64,000 nucleotides of DNA from GCA-003244245 sp050699975 (GTDB lineage Bacteria; Actinomycetota; Actinomycetes; Mycobacteriales; Pseudonocardiaceae). The notes below the pieces were generated by a model that saw only the letters and a program-made list of their open reading frames with translations, did no database searches and was not told the origin of the DNA. The position numbers and the translations under genes are program-made. The stretch's first letter is position 1. The number at the start of each line of letters is the position of its first letter. Below, piece after piece: positions 51,146-61,977 of the stretch. The stretch covers positions 21,992-85,991 of the forward strand of contig JBOHGH010000004.1 of NCBI GenBank assembly GCA_050699975.1. The letters run 5' to 3'.

Positions 51146-52144
51146 ATGCTCTCAGCGCGAAGCCTGTTTCAGGAAATCCTCGACAACGACGAGTCGTTCC
51201 GGCTGTTCTGCTCCATCGCCGCCAGCGGCGAGGCCCAGGGCGGATGGGAAAACAGCCGGATCGCAGCACTGGTCCCCGAATCCCAGCGGGAGCTGACTCC
51301 CAAGATTGTCCGGCATGGCGCGGACGAGGACAAGCACGGCAGAATCTTCACTGCCCTGATGCGCAAGCGTGGACTCGACCCGACACCGGTTCCCGAGGAC
51401 ACCGACTACACGATGCTCCTGGAGAAGCAGGGTATCGGCCTCGCCCACGAGAAGCTGCGGGCGGACCAGCCACTGACGGATCGGGACATCGTCTGCTATC
51501 TGGCCCACAGCAGGGTCACCGAACAACGCGCCTCCGAGCAGATGCAGTTGCTCCACAAGCACTTCGCCGACCACCCGGACCTCGCCCGCGCCATAAAGAT
51601 GATCTCCAATGACGAGGACAACCACCTGGCCTACTGCCACGAGGAGCTGCTCCGCCTGGCCGCCGAGGGGCACGGCCGAGCGATCCAGCGGATCCTCAAG
51701 GAAAGCGCGCGCGCCGAGATTCGGGTGTACCACGACGTCAGCCTCGCCGTGATGGCGCACATGGGCCGAATCCTGGGTTGGTCCAGGACGAAGGCGGGGG
51801 TGCTCGCGGCCGGTATCCGCGCGGTGTACGTCTACGAGCGGATCGCCGGCTGGCGCCGGATGGTCAGCCTCGCTGCCCTTCGGGGCGGAGGAGCTGCGCA
51901 CCGGTACCGGTACCGCCGCAGGCTGCTTCGACCGGCCGTGGACGTGGGGTGGGTTCTTCCAGCGGACCGACCGGGTGCTGCACGCCTATACGCGGCACCC
52001 GGTGCGTCCGCTGCGGCGAGCCGCACTACGCCGCGCTGCGGAGTGGATCCTGGCCCGGCAAGAGGCCGACGGCTCGTGGGGGGGTATCCAGCCGCCGTGG
52101 GTATATTCCCTGATCGCCCTGCATCTGCTCGGCTACTCGCTTGA
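51146..52144 (+). CDS. Ferritin-like domain protein, C-terminus lost and fused out of frame into shc
   Basis: The ATG at 51146 has GGAGG 8 nt upstream. Residues 1 to about 240 form a helical ferritin-like domain with possible metal ligands in RHGADEDKHGRIF and ISNDEDNHLAYCHEELL, and related proteins occur in actinobacterial hopanoid loci. After GWRRMVSL (near 51868) the frame runs through about 90 codons that are shc sequence read in the wrong frame (Arg/Ala/Pro-rich, no homology) and stops at 52144. The natural end of the gene appears deleted together with the start of shc. The di-iron domain may still be made. Role in hopanoid synthesis is not established. Confidence 0.75.
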   Translation: MLSARSLFQEILDNDESFRLFCSIAASGEAQGGWENSRIAALVPESQRELTPKIVRHGADEDKHGRIFTALMRKRGLDPTPVPEDTDYTMLLEKQGIGLAHEKLRADQPLTDRDIVCYLAHSRVTEQRASEQMQLLHKHFADHPDLARAIKMISNDEDNHLAYCHEELLRLAAEGHGRAIQRILKESARAEIRVYHDVSLAVMAHMGRILGWSRTKAGVLAAGIRAVYVYERIAGWRRMVSLAALRGGGAAHRYRYRRRLLRPAVDVGWVLPADRPGAARLYAAPGASAAASRTTPRCGVDPGPARGRRLVGGYPAAVGIFPDRPASARLLA

Positions 52145-53219
52145 TCACCCGGCGGTGCGGGCGGGGATCGCAGGCCTGGACGGTTTCACCATCCGCGAGC
52201 GCACCCCGGACGGTTGGGTCCGGCGGTTGGAGGCGTGCCAGTCGCCGGTCTGGGACAGCGCTCTGGCGCTGACCGCCCTGCTCGACGCGGGAGTCCCGGC
52301 TGACGACCCCGCGGTGATTCGGGCCACCGGATGGTTGCTCGGCGAGGAAATCCGGGTGCGCGGCGACTGGGCGGTCCGCCGGCCGTCGCTGCCTGCGAGT
52401 GGGTGGGCATTCGAGTTCCACAACGACACCTATCCCGACACCGACGACACCGCCGAGGTGGTGCTCGCGTTGCGGCGAGTCGCCCAGGGCCGAGTCGAAC
52501 CGGCGGATCGCGGCGGTCTGCGCGGGGCGGTCGATCGCGGGGTGACCTGGCTGGTCGGTATGCAGTCGCGGGACGGCGGCTGGGGCGCGTTCGACGCCGA
52601 CAACACCCGGACGCTGTGCGAGAAGCTGCCATTCTGCGATTTCGGCGCGGTCATCGACCCGCCGTCGGCGGATGTGACGGCGCACATCGTCGAGGTGCTC
52701 GCCGCCGAGGGCCTCGGCGATGGCGCCGCCTGCCGGCGAGGCGTGACGTGGCTGCTCGCCGCGCAGGAGACCGATGGGTCCTGGTTCGGACGGTGGGGCG
52801 CGAACTACGTGTACGGCACCGGCGCTGTGGTGCCCGCACTGGTCGCTGCCGGTGTGCCGGCCGATGCGACATGCGTGCGGCGGGCCGTGGGGTGGCTGGA
52901 GCGCCACCAGAACGCCGACGGCGGATGGGGCGAGAACCTGCGTTCCTACCAGGATCGTGGCTGGGCGGGCCGTGGCGAGTCGACAGCGTCGCAGACCGCC
53001 TGGGCGCTGCTGGCCCTGCTGGCGGCGGGCGAGCGGTCAGACACCGTCGATCGCGGGGTGCGGTGGCTGTGCGACACCCAGCGGTCGGACGGGTCGTGGG
53101 ATGAACCGCAGTTCACCGGCACCGGGTTCCCGCGCGACTTCTACCTCAACTACCACCTCTACCGGCTGGTGTTCCCGATCTCCGCGCTGGGCCGCTACCT
53201 GGACGGTGCGCCGCAGTGA
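51975..53219 (+). CDS. shc: Squalene-hopene cyclase, N-terminally truncated
   Basis: Cyclises squalene to hopene on the membrane. The frame matches SHC from about 51873 (PFGAEELRTGTG, then FFQRTDRVLHAY) to the end; the first usable start is GTG 51975, giving 414 aa against a usual 630-680. The catalytic DxDD acid motif (YPDTDDTAEV) and the QW-type repeats (for example QNADGGWGEN, QRSDGSWDEP) are present. About 230 N-terminal residues, including part of the second alpha-barrel, are missing, replaced by the ferritin-like gene. A functional cyclase is unlikely unless the N-terminal part lies elsewhere. The stop overlaps the hpnG start (GTGA), so the operon was once coupled. Treat as a probable pseudogene or an assembly collapse. 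Confidence 0.88.
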   Translation: MLHAYTRHPVRPLRRAALRRAAEWILARQEADGSWGGIQPPWVYSLIALHLLGYSLDHPAVRAGIAGLDGFTIRERTPDGWVRRLEACQSPVWDSALALTALLDAGVPADDPAVIRATGWLLGEEIRVRGDWAVRRPSLPASGWAFEFHNDTYPDTDDTAEVVLALRRVAQGRVEPADRGGLRGAVDRGVTWLVGMQSRDGGWGAFDADNTRTLCEKLPFCDFGAVIDPPSADVTAHIVEVLAAEGLGDGAACRRGVTWLLAAQETDGSWFGRWGANYVYGTGAVVPALVAAGVPADATCVRRAVGWLERHQNADGGWGENLRSYQDRGWAGRGESTASQTAWALLALLAAGERSDTVDRGVRWLCDTQRSDGSWDEPQFTGTGFPRDFYLNYHLYRLVFPISALGRYLDGAPQ

Positions 53220-54106
53220 GCCGGCCGGTGCTGTGCACTCCGCTGCGCGTCGAACAGGCCGCGCTGCGCCGGGCCGGGCACGGCATGCGGGTGGTACGCA
53301 CGGGGATGGGGCCGCGGCGCGCGGCGACCACTGCAGCGGCGCTGTCGCCCGGCACCGATCCGGTGCTGGTCGCCGGGGTCGGTGGCAGCCTGGCGCCGCA
53401 GGTCCGGCCGGGCGACGTGGTGGTCGCCAGTGAGGTCCGAGGCGGCAGTAGCAACGTGGATGTCCCGTCGGCACCGTTGCTGGCGGCCGCGCTGCGGCGG
53501 CTTGGTCTCACCGTCCACATCGGACCCATCAGCTCGGTCTCCCGGATCGCCCGGGCTCCCGCGATGAGCGGCGCGCTCGCGGTGGACATGGAGTCGGCCC
53601 AGCTCGCTGCACCGAACGTCCCGTTCGCCGTGGTCCGCGCCATCGTGGACTCGACCGATCACCCGCTGTGGCACGTCGGCACGCTGCGTCGGGGGTGGAC
53701 CGCCTTGCGGGCGCTGCGGGCATGCGTGCCCGCGCTGCACTGGTGGGCGGCGGCGACGGGCCCGCGCAAGGTCCTGCTCGCCGGGCCGCGCTCGTTCTGC
53801 GCGGGTGTCGCCCGGGTGGACCTGCTGCTGGTGATCGGTTCAGCCAACTCGTCCAGCTCGCTGCCCATGGTTGAGGTCGCCGAGCGACAGGGTGTGCCGA
53901 TGCACCTGGTCGACGACGTCAGTGAGATCGATCTTCGCTGGTTGGCGGGCACCACGCGGCTCGGCATCACCGCAGACGGCTGCGCGCCACCGCATCTCGT
54001 GGAGCAGATCGTGCACTGCCTGGGCGGCCTCGGCCCGGTCGAGGCGAGCCAATCGCGGCTGACCGACGAGGACGTCACCTTCGCATTGCCTCGAGAGGTG
54101 GTCTGA
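53216..54106 (+). CDS. HpnG-like phosphorylase fused to an internally deleted IspH
   Basis: Residues 1-180 are a nucleoside-phosphorylase-like domain (GVGGSLAPQVRPGDVVVASE, ALAVDMESAQLA) matching HpnG, which removes adenine from adenosylhopane. Residues 181-296 are IspH sequence: the start PRKVLLAGPRSFCAGV carries the first cluster Cys, then it jumps to DLLLVIGSANSSSS, VDDVSEIDLRWL and LTFALPREV from the C-terminus. About 190 residues holding the other two cluster cysteines are missing, joined in frame near 53810-53823. HpnG-IspH fusions may be natural in actinobacteria (from memory, not checked), but this IspH half cannot bind its 4Fe-4S cluster normally. The HpnG half looks intact. Confidence 0.8.
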   Translation: MSRPVLCTPLRVEQAALRRAGHGMRVVRTGMGPRRAATTAAALSPGTDPVLVAGVGGSLAPQVRPGDVVVASEVRGGSSNVDVPSAPLLAAALRRLGLTVHIGPISSVSRIARAPAMSGALAVDMESAQLAAPNVPFAVVRAIVDSTDHPLWHVGTLRRGWTALRALRACVPALHWWAAATGPRKVLLAGPRSFCAGVARVDLLLVIGSANSSSSLPMVEVAERQGVPMHLVDDVSEIDLRWLAGTTRLGITADGCAPPHLVEQIVHCLGGLGPVEASQSRLTDEDVTFALPREVV

Positions 54107-54108
54107 CT

Positions 54109-55113
54109 GTGGCCATGCCATTGCGCCAATCCCTGCGGCTGGGTGGCTACCTGCTCACCCAGAAGCTGCGGCGCCGGGAGAAGTTCGCGCTGCTGGTCGA
54201 GCTCGAGCCGCTGTTCGTGTGCAACCTCAAGTGCGGGGGATGTGGCAAGATCCAGCAGCCGGCTGCGCTGCTCAAGCAGCGGATGCCGGTCGAGCAGGCG
54301 ATCGCCGCCGTCGAGGAATGCGGTGCCCCGATGGTGTCGATCGCCGGTGGTGAACCGCTGATGCACCCGCAGATCGACGAGCTCACCCGGCAGCTGCTGG
54401 CCCGCAAGAAGATCGTCTTCTTGTGCACCAACGCGTTGCTGCTGCCTAAACACCTGCACAAGTTCCACCCGCACCGCGACTTCGCGTGGATGGTGCACAT
54501 CGACGGGCTGCGGGAGCGCCACGACGCCTCGGTGTGCAAGGCGGGCGGCTTTGACGCCGCGGTCGGCGCGATCCGCCAAGCCCAGGACGCCGGTTTCCGG
54601 GTGATGACCAACACGACGTTCTTCAGCACTGACACCCCGCGCGACGTGATCGAGGTGCTCGACTACCTCAACGACGAGCTCGGCGTGGACAACATGCAGA
54701 TCTCCCCGGCCTACGCCTACGGCAAGGCGCCGGATCAGGAGCACTGGCTGGGTGTGGAACAGACCCGCGTGCTGTTCGCGAAGGCATTCGGCGACGGGCG
54801 ACGCAAGCGCTGGCGGCTCAACCACTCCCCGATCTTCCTCGACTTCCTGGAAGGCAAGCGGGAACTGGCCTGCACCGCGTGGGGCATCCCGTCCTACTCG
54901 CTGCTGGGCTGGCAGCGTCCCTGCTACCTGCTCGACGACAGCTACGCGGCGACCTACGCCGAGCTGATCGACGATACCGACTGGTCGGCGTTCGGCCGCG
55001 GTCGCGACCCGCGGTGTGCCAACTGCATGGCCCACTGTGGCTACGAGCCCACCGCGGTGATCGCGACGATGGGTTCGCTCACCGAGTCGCTGCGCGCCGC
55101 TGTGGGCGGGTGA
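54109..55113 (+). CDS. hpnH: Radical SAM adenosylhopene transferase HpnH
   Basis: Joins a 5'-deoxyadenosyl radical to hopene to make adenosylhopane. 334 residues with the CxxxCxxC cluster motif in VCNLKCGGCGK, the SIAGGEPLMHP loop, NTTFFSTDT, and a C-terminal cysteine-rich tail (PRCANCMAHCGYEP) typical of HpnH. It appears complete, unlike its upstream neighbours. The start is GTG 54109, or ATG 54115 a few codons in; it lies 2 bp after the hpnG-ispH stop. Without a working shc its substrate would not be made locally. Confidence 0.95.
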   Translation: MAMPLRQSLRLGGYLLTQKLRRREKFALLVELEPLFVCNLKCGGCGKIQQPAALLKQRMPVEQAIAAVEECGAPMVSIAGGEPLMHPQIDELTRQLLARKKIVFLCTNALLLPKHLHKFHPHRDFAWMVHIDGLRERHDASVCKAGGFDAAVGAIRQAQDAGFRVMTNTTFFSTDTPRDVIEVLDYLNDELGVDNMQISPAYAYGKAPDQEHWLGVEQTRVLFAKAFGDGRRKRWRLNHSPIFLDFLEGKRELACTAWGIPSYSLLGWQRPCYLLDDSYAATYAELIDDTDWSAFGRGRDPRCANCMAHCGYEPTAVIATMGSLTESLRAAVGG

Positions 55114-55117
55114 GAAG

Positions 55118-55861
55118 TTATGGCAACATGCCCGCCTGACCGTTGCCCCGTGCCGTCGGGGTGTCCGCGAGCGTGGACGGATCGGAGCGGTCATCGACGT
55201 CATCGATGACCGCCTGGGTGCCGGAGTCGGTGTCGTCGGCGTCGAGCAGCTCGGCGATCTCGTCGAGGGCGCGCAGCAGCCGCTCCAGCCGGGTGGGCGT
55301 AGCGGTGGCCGGCGCCGCGGCCAGCACCCAGCTCTGCTCCAGCCAGACGACCGGAACGTCCTCTCCTACCGCGTTGCAGGCGAAGACCAGTTCGGGAGTG
55401 ATCAGCGCTCGAGCCCGGGCCGGATCGGAGACGAAGGCGAGCCGCTCACCCACCGAGCTCACCATGACCAGGCCGGGGTCGTGCGGTAACGGCTGGTCTG
55501 GCTGCCACAGCTCCACCACCAGAGCGCCGGCGTGGAGTCGCCGTTGCACCGCGACCACCACGCTGGAGACCTGGCCGCCCTGCTCGTGGTCGAAAACCCG
55601 CACCCAACGACGACCAAGTGGGGTGAACAGGCTGCCGAACACCAGATCCCGGGCCATCCCCGCGCCACCCCGAGCGATCGCGCCGTGGCGCCAGCGATCG
55701 GCCAGCACCGGGTCGGACAGCACGAACCGCCACCCGCGCAGCGCCGCCCAGCGACGGCGTTCCCGCTGGTGGGCGGTACGGCGCCGGTGGTCGACGGCCA
55801 GCAGCGCCGTACCCACGACAGCGGCCAGCCCGGCACTCACGAACCACACCCACAGTGACAC
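55118..55861 (-). CDS. Membrane-anchored hypothetical protein (247 aa)
   Basis: One N-terminal hydrophobic helix (WVWFVSAGLAAVVGTALLAV, about residues 4-23), followed by basic residues (DHRRRTAHQRERRR), so probably a type II or N-in anchored protein with a soluble domain. The body has the pattern of an unnamed actinobacterial family (WAALRGWRF, VFDHEQGGQVSSVVVAVQR). The C-terminus is acidic and low complexity. The stop is only 4 bp from the convergent hpnH stop. Function unknown; located beside clpB. Confidence 0.8.
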   Translation of the reverse strand: MSLWVWFVSAGLAAVVGTALLAVDHRRRTAHQRERRRWAALRGWRFVLSDPVLADRWRHGAIARGGAGMARDLVFGSLFTPLGRRWVRVFDHEQGGQVSSVVVAVQRRLHAGALVVELWQPDQPLPHDPGLVMVSSVGERLAFVSDPARARALITPELVFACNAVGEDVPVVWLEQSWVLAAAPATATPTRLERLLRALDEIAELLDADDTDSGTQAVIDDVDDRSDPSTLADTPTARGNGQAGMLP

Positions 55862-55944
55862 CGGACGAGCCTAGTCCCGCACCCCACCCGTTCCGATGAG
55901 CACACGCCGCCGTCCGGGCCCAGCCGGCCGGATCACCAGCGCGG

Positions 55945-56025
55945 CCGAATTACAGCAATCTGCATCCAGAACGCGGTAAAGGGGGTCCGAATTACCGCAA
56001 TCTGCATCCAGAACGCGGTAAGGGG

Positions 56026-56026
<1 letters not shown>
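55945..56026. repeat. Two 42-bp tandem copies of the dispersed element downstream of clpB
   Basis: Copies start at 55945 (ccgaattacagcaatctgca) and 55987 (ccgaattaccgcaatctgca), offset 42 bp, both continuing tccagaacgcggtaa. They sit directly 3' of the clpB stop. The element matches the inverted repeat at 48237-48302. It may help end transcription or be a small mobile repeat. Confidence 0.85.
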
Positions 56027-58620
<2,594 letters not shown>

Positions 58621-58682
58621 CCTCGAAGCGTCCCTCTCACACGTGCGTCCCGGCTCGTCTGAACTCTTCAACGAGAGGAAAG

Positions 58683-58701
58683 TTGAGCGTGTTCCGCTCA
58701 A
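58683..58701. promoter_or_regulatory. HAIR-type operator (HspR binding site) upstream of clpB
   Basis: TTGAGC (58683-58688), a 7-bp spacer, then GCTCAA (58696-58701). This matches the HAIR inverted repeat (CTTGAGT-N7-ACTCAAG) bound by HspR in actinobacteria. It lies between clpB and the divergent SPW-repeat gene, so both might be affected. Confidence 0.85.
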
Positions 58702-58778
58702 TCTGCGCGGTATTGACCGGGCGGCCAACCAAGTGCCACTATCTCAGGGTGGGGGCAAGTTTGTGGAGGTGATCGCAC

Positions 58779-59138
58779 ATGGCGAAGCGATGGATGCGCT
58801 GGCAGGACTGGGGCGCGGTCGTCCTGGGCGTTATCGCGGTGCTCTCGGTGTTGTGGGTGGCGACGTCAACGGCTGCGCTGTGGAGCCTGGTGGTGTTCGG
58901 CGTGCTCCTGGTGCTCAGCGGGCTGTGGTCGCTGGCCATGCCGGGCTCAGTGGCCAGCGAGTACGTGCACATCGGGCTGGGCGTGCTGCTGTTCATCAGC
59001 CCGTGGGTGTTGGGCTACGCCTACCTCAACGAGGCCGCGTGGACATCCTGGGTGATCGGCGTGCTCGCCGTGGCGGTAGGTGCCGCCGCCGTCCCGGTGG
59101 CGACCACCACGCACCGTGGTATGGCAGGTCAGCACTGA
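58779..59138 (+). CDS. SPW-repeat membrane protein (119 aa)
   Basis: Small integral membrane protein with four hydrophobic helices and a basic, Trp-rich start (MAKRWMRWQDWGAVVLGVI). The diagnostic ISPWVLGY motif in the third helix, with a related SGLWSLAMPG in the second, places it in the SPW-repeat family, which is found in actinobacteria and has no established function. Its divergence from clpB and the HAIR site between them suggest stress-linked expression, by inference. A strong hairpin follows the gene. Confidence 0.85.
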   Translation: MAKRWMRWQDWGAVVLGVIAVLSVLWVATSTAALWSLVVFGVLLVLSGLWSLAMPGSVASEYVHIGLGVLLFISPWVLGYAYLNEAAWTSWVIGVLAVAVGAAAVPVATTTHRGMAGQH

Positions 59139-59154
59139 GCGCCGGGAACCGGCT

Positions 59155-59179
59155 GCCCCCGGCCGCAGCGGCCGGGGGC
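59155..59179. terminator. GC-rich hairpin terminator after the SPW gene
   Basis: gcccccggccgc-a-gcggccgggggc is a perfect 12-bp inverted repeat with a 1-nt centre. It lies 17 bp after the SPW stop and 9 bp before the tetR start, with no T-run, as is common in actinobacteria. It may also influence tetR translation. Confidence 0.75.
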
Positions 59180-59188
59180 TGACCGAGC

Positions 59189-59785
59189 ATGCCGAGCACC
59201 GAGGACGCCTCCGCGCGCGAGCGGATTCTCACGGCCGCCCAGGATCTGTTCGCGCAGCGGGGGTTCGACGCCACCCCGACGTCGCAGATCGCCGAGCGCG
59301 CCGCGGTCCCTAAGGGACTGGTGCATTACTACTTCCGGCGCAAGCCCGACCTGCTGGTGGCGCTCGTCGACCGGTTGCCCCGGGAGCACATCGACCGCAC
59401 CCACGTCGTCGTGCGCGGGGACGTCGCCGGCAGCCTGCGTCGTCTGGTGGCCGCCCTCGACGCGTGGCTGGACGCCTCACCCCTGCTGTCGCACCTGCTC
59501 TGGCGGGAAGCCGACACCCACGACGCGGTGCGCGACGCACTGGTCGCCCGGTTCCGCTGGATGGTCGACGAGATCGGCGCGGTGATGCGGGCCGCGCTGC
59601 CCGCTTCGCGTCGCGGGGCCGATGTCCGCAGCGCGGCGGAGCTGCTGGCGCTGGCGGTCAGTTACCGGCACTCCACGGCGCGGCACGCCGGGCAGGGACC
59701 CGAGCTGCAGCCGCTGGTGGCGATGCACCGCGAGCTCGACTTCCTCGCCGAGGCCCTCATGCTCGGCGCGGGCGAGGCTCGCTGA
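59189..59785 (+). CDS. TetR-family transcriptional regulator
   Basis: 198 residues. The N-terminal DNA-binding domain is typical: RILTAAQDLFAQRGFDATPT, the helix-turn-helix SQIAERAAVPKGLVHYYF, and RKPDLLVALV. The C-terminal part is a ligand-binding helical domain with no recognisable specificity. It is a single gene after a strong hairpin; the flavohemoprotein gene follows in the same direction 288 bp away. It could repress that gene or itself. Confidence 0.93.
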   Translation: MPSTEDASARERILTAAQDLFAQRGFDATPTSQIAERAAVPKGLVHYYFRRKPDLLVALVDRLPREHIDRTHVVVRGDVAGSLRRLVAALDAWLDASPLLSHLLWREADTHDAVRDALVARFRWMVDEIGAVMRAALPASRRGADVRSAAELLALAVSYRHSTARHAGQGPELQPLVAMHRELDFLAEALMLGAGEAR

Positions 59786-60073
59786 GCGCTGCTACGTGCT
59801 CCGCGGCGCCCGGGCGGCAATTCGGGTGACATGTCGGTCCGGTATCAGCGTGTCATCGCCGGATCGACGGATTAGGCCGAGACCGTGCCATACTGCTGCC
59901 CCAGCAACAGACGTCAGACGATCTATCAACCCGCAGTGACACACGATCACTCAAAGGAGCGATCAGTGAGGGACCCGGCCGAATGAGCGGTTAAGGTTCC
60001 GGGGCCCTCGGGAAGTTCGCCTAGCCCGCGGCGGGTCCGCCTGCCATCCACCTGGAGAAGACGCTCCCGGACC
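59786..60073 (+). promoter_or_regulatory. Leader region before the flavohemoprotein gene with two tiny ORFs
   Basis: Within this 288-bp gap an AAAGGAG site (59954-59960) precedes GTG 59967, which opens a six-codon peptide (VRDPAE). It ends in ATGA at 59984, which starts a second mini-ORF (MSG). A partial dyad gtga-N7-tcac (59936-59950) lies just upstream. This could be a leader peptide or regulatory region for the globin gene; it may equally be chance. Confidence 0.35.
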
Positions 60074-61252
60074 ATGACAGCCGATGCCGTACAGGGCCCA
60101 GTCCCCCTATCCAGTCACAAGCCCTACGGCACGGGCGCCGGCGCGACCATGGTCCGGCTGATCCGCGAAAGCTACGAGGTAATCCAGCCGCGGGCCGAGG
60201 AGGTCGTCCGCTTCTTCTACGCGACGCTGTTCGCGATCGCTCCGGCCACTCGCGAGCTGTTCGCCGCCAACATGGAGGTGCAGCACGGCCGGTTCCTGAA
60301 GGCCCTGACGTACGTCGTGCAGAAGGCCGATCAGCCCGACGAGCTGTTGCCCTTCCTGCGTCAGCTGGGCCGCGACCACCGCAAGTTCGGGGTACAGAGC
60401 CAACACTACGACCTGATGGGGACCGCACTGGTCACCGCGCTGAAGCAGTACGCCGGTCAGGCCTGGACGCCGCAGGTGGAAAAGGCGTGGAGCGACGCAT
60501 ACAACCTGATCGCCAAGACGATGCTGGAGGCCGCCGCCGAAGACCGCGAACCCGCGTGGTGGACCGCGCAGGTCATCGAACACCAGCGGCTGACCTGGGA
60601 CCTGGCCGTGGTCCGGGTCAGGCCCGACCGGCCGGTGCCCTACCGGGCCGGGCAGTACGTCAGCGTGGAGGTACCTCAGCGGCCGCGACTGTGGCGCTTC
60701 CTGTCTCCGGCGAACACTCCGCGGCCCGACGGTGCGATCGAGTTCCACATCCGGGCGGTGGCGGGCGGCTGGGTCAGCAGATCGATCGTCGGCCATACCC
60801 AGATCGGCGATACCTGGCGGATCGGCTCGCCGATGGGGCGCATGACAGTCGATCGGCACTCCGGCCGGGATGTCGTGATGGTCGCCGGTGGCACCGGAAC
60901 TGCCCCCATGCGCGCCATCCTCGAGGAGCTGACCAGGTGGGGCAGCAATCCGCACGTGACGTTGTTCGCAGGCGGCCGGACCCGCGCCGACCTCCATGAC
61001 CTCGACACGCTCACCGCTATGACCGCCACGAATCCCTGGCTGACGGTGGTCCCGGTGCTCGAGTCGCACCCGAGGGTGGCCGGGATCGAGCACGGGACGC
61101 TCGCCGATGTGGTCCCCCGCTTCGGCACCTGGGCGGACCGGGACGTGCTGGTCTGCGGCTCCCCGGCGATGATCAGAGCCACCGTGTCCCGGATGCTTGT
61201 CGCCGGCACCCCGCTGGACCGGATCACCTACGACCCGTTCACCCTCGACTAG
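60074..61252 (+). CDS. Flavohemoprotein-like globin-reductase
   Basis: 392 residues. Residues 20-165 are a bacterial haemoglobin domain (REL-FAANMEVQHGRFL, then RDHRKFGVQSQHYDLMG with the probable proximal His). Residues 175-270 are an FAD-binding barrel (YRAGQYVSVEVP, then RFLSPANTP), followed by an NAD(P) domain (VVMVAGGTGTAPMRAIL, then RDVLVCGSPAMI). Such proteins usually oxidise nitric oxide to nitrate with NAD(P)H, or act as oxygen-dependent oxidoreductases. It has the three-domain layout of Hmp but is an actinobacterial variant without the strict Hmp RxYS flavin motif. Cytoplasmic; likely used under nitrosative stress. Confidence 0.92.
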   Translation: MTADAVQGPVPLSSHKPYGTGAGATMVRLIRESYEVIQPRAEEVVRFFYATLFAIAPATRELFAANMEVQHGRFLKALTYVVQKADQPDELLPFLRQLGRDHRKFGVQSQHYDLMGTALVTALKQYAGQAWTPQVEKAWSDAYNLIAKTMLEAAAEDREPAWWTAQVIEHQRLTWDLAVVRVRPDRPVPYRAGQYVSVEVPQRPRLWRFLSPANTPRPDGAIEFHIRAVAGGWVSRSIVGHTQIGDTWRIGSPMGRMTVDRHSGRDVVMVAGGTGTAPMRAILEELTRWGSNPHVTLFAGGRTRADLHDLDTLTAMTATNPWLTVVPVLESHPRVAGIEHGTLADVVPRFGTWADRDVLVCGSPAMIRATVSRMLVAGTPLDRITYDPFTLD

Positions 61253-61341
61253 TTGGTCGCCCTTCAAGGACGGCCAACCCCCGTGTTGATCACCTCAAAC
61301 AGCTACCAACAGGGCAGCGGTCTCCCGCGTGGGTCCGGCTA

Positions 61342-61977
61342 TTACACGCCTCCGTCGGTGACGGACCGCACAGGCGGCCGCCGGTCGTCGCGCAGCCGGG
61401 CGAGCACCCCCGGCACCTGCTCCGCCCATGTGACGCGGAGCACCGAGAAGATGAACAGGTCGCCGTAGCGCCCGTCCCAGAACGCATGCTCGCGCAGCCG
61501 TCCCTCCTCCGTGAAGAACCGGTCGAGCCCGCTGCGGAAGGCGCCGTAGCTCGTCTCGGAGACCTCCATGTAGACCTTGCGGAACGGCCAGGTGCGGAAG
61601 GCATAGTCGAACCCGAGCAGCACGCCCTCCGCGATCAGGCCGGTGCCCTGGGCGGACGGTGTGCCGATTGCGGACAGGTAGGCCCAGCCGTCCCGGAAGT
61701 TCGGTGTGGTCAGCGCCACGAGCCCGAGCGCGCGCCCGGTGCTCACTCCCTCGACGATGAATTGCGCGAGCACGTCCTTCCACAGTGAGGCGACGATCTG
61801 GTCGGGGCTCGGCGTTGCCCCGCCGAAACGCACCCGGCCGCCGGCGTCCGGTGCGCTCATGAGTTCGTAGAGGAACGCGCTGTCGGCGTCGGCGAGGGGC
61901 CGCAACCGGACCCGGCTGGTGCCGGTAAACGGGTTGGCGGGGCGGCCGGGCGGCCGGGCGGTCACGGCGTCAGACAA
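61342..61977 (-). CDS. GNAT-family N-acetyltransferase
   Basis: 211 residues of the RimJ/RimL-like group: RVRLRPLADADSAFLYEL at the start, a central acetyl-CoA region (GLIAEGVLLGFDYAFRTWPF in place of the RGxG loop) and VYMEVSETSYGAFRSG. The Q/RxxGxG/A motif is imperfect (SAQGTGLIAEG), so substrate and even acetyl-CoA use are inferred. It is the last gene of the minus-strand operon, overlapping the preceding membrane-protein gene by 8 bp, so it may modify a product of that operon, for example the Cys-rich protein. Confidence 0.85.
   Translation of the reverse strand: MSDAVTARPPGRPANPFTGTSRVRLRPLADADSAFLYELMSAPDAGGRVRFGGATPSPDQIVASLWKDVLAQFIVEGVSTGRALGLVALTTPNFRDGWAYLSAIGTPSAQGTGLIAEGVLLGFDYAFRTWPFRKVYMEVSETSYGAFRSGLDRFFTEEGRLREHAFWDGRYGDLFIFSVLRVTWAEQVPGVLARLRDDRRPPVRSVTDGGV

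Noticed and set aside
53659..55203. Minus-strand frame (514 codons) across hpnG and hpnH
   Set aside because: Overlaps two recognised genes; its composition is the reverse of them, without its own motifs.
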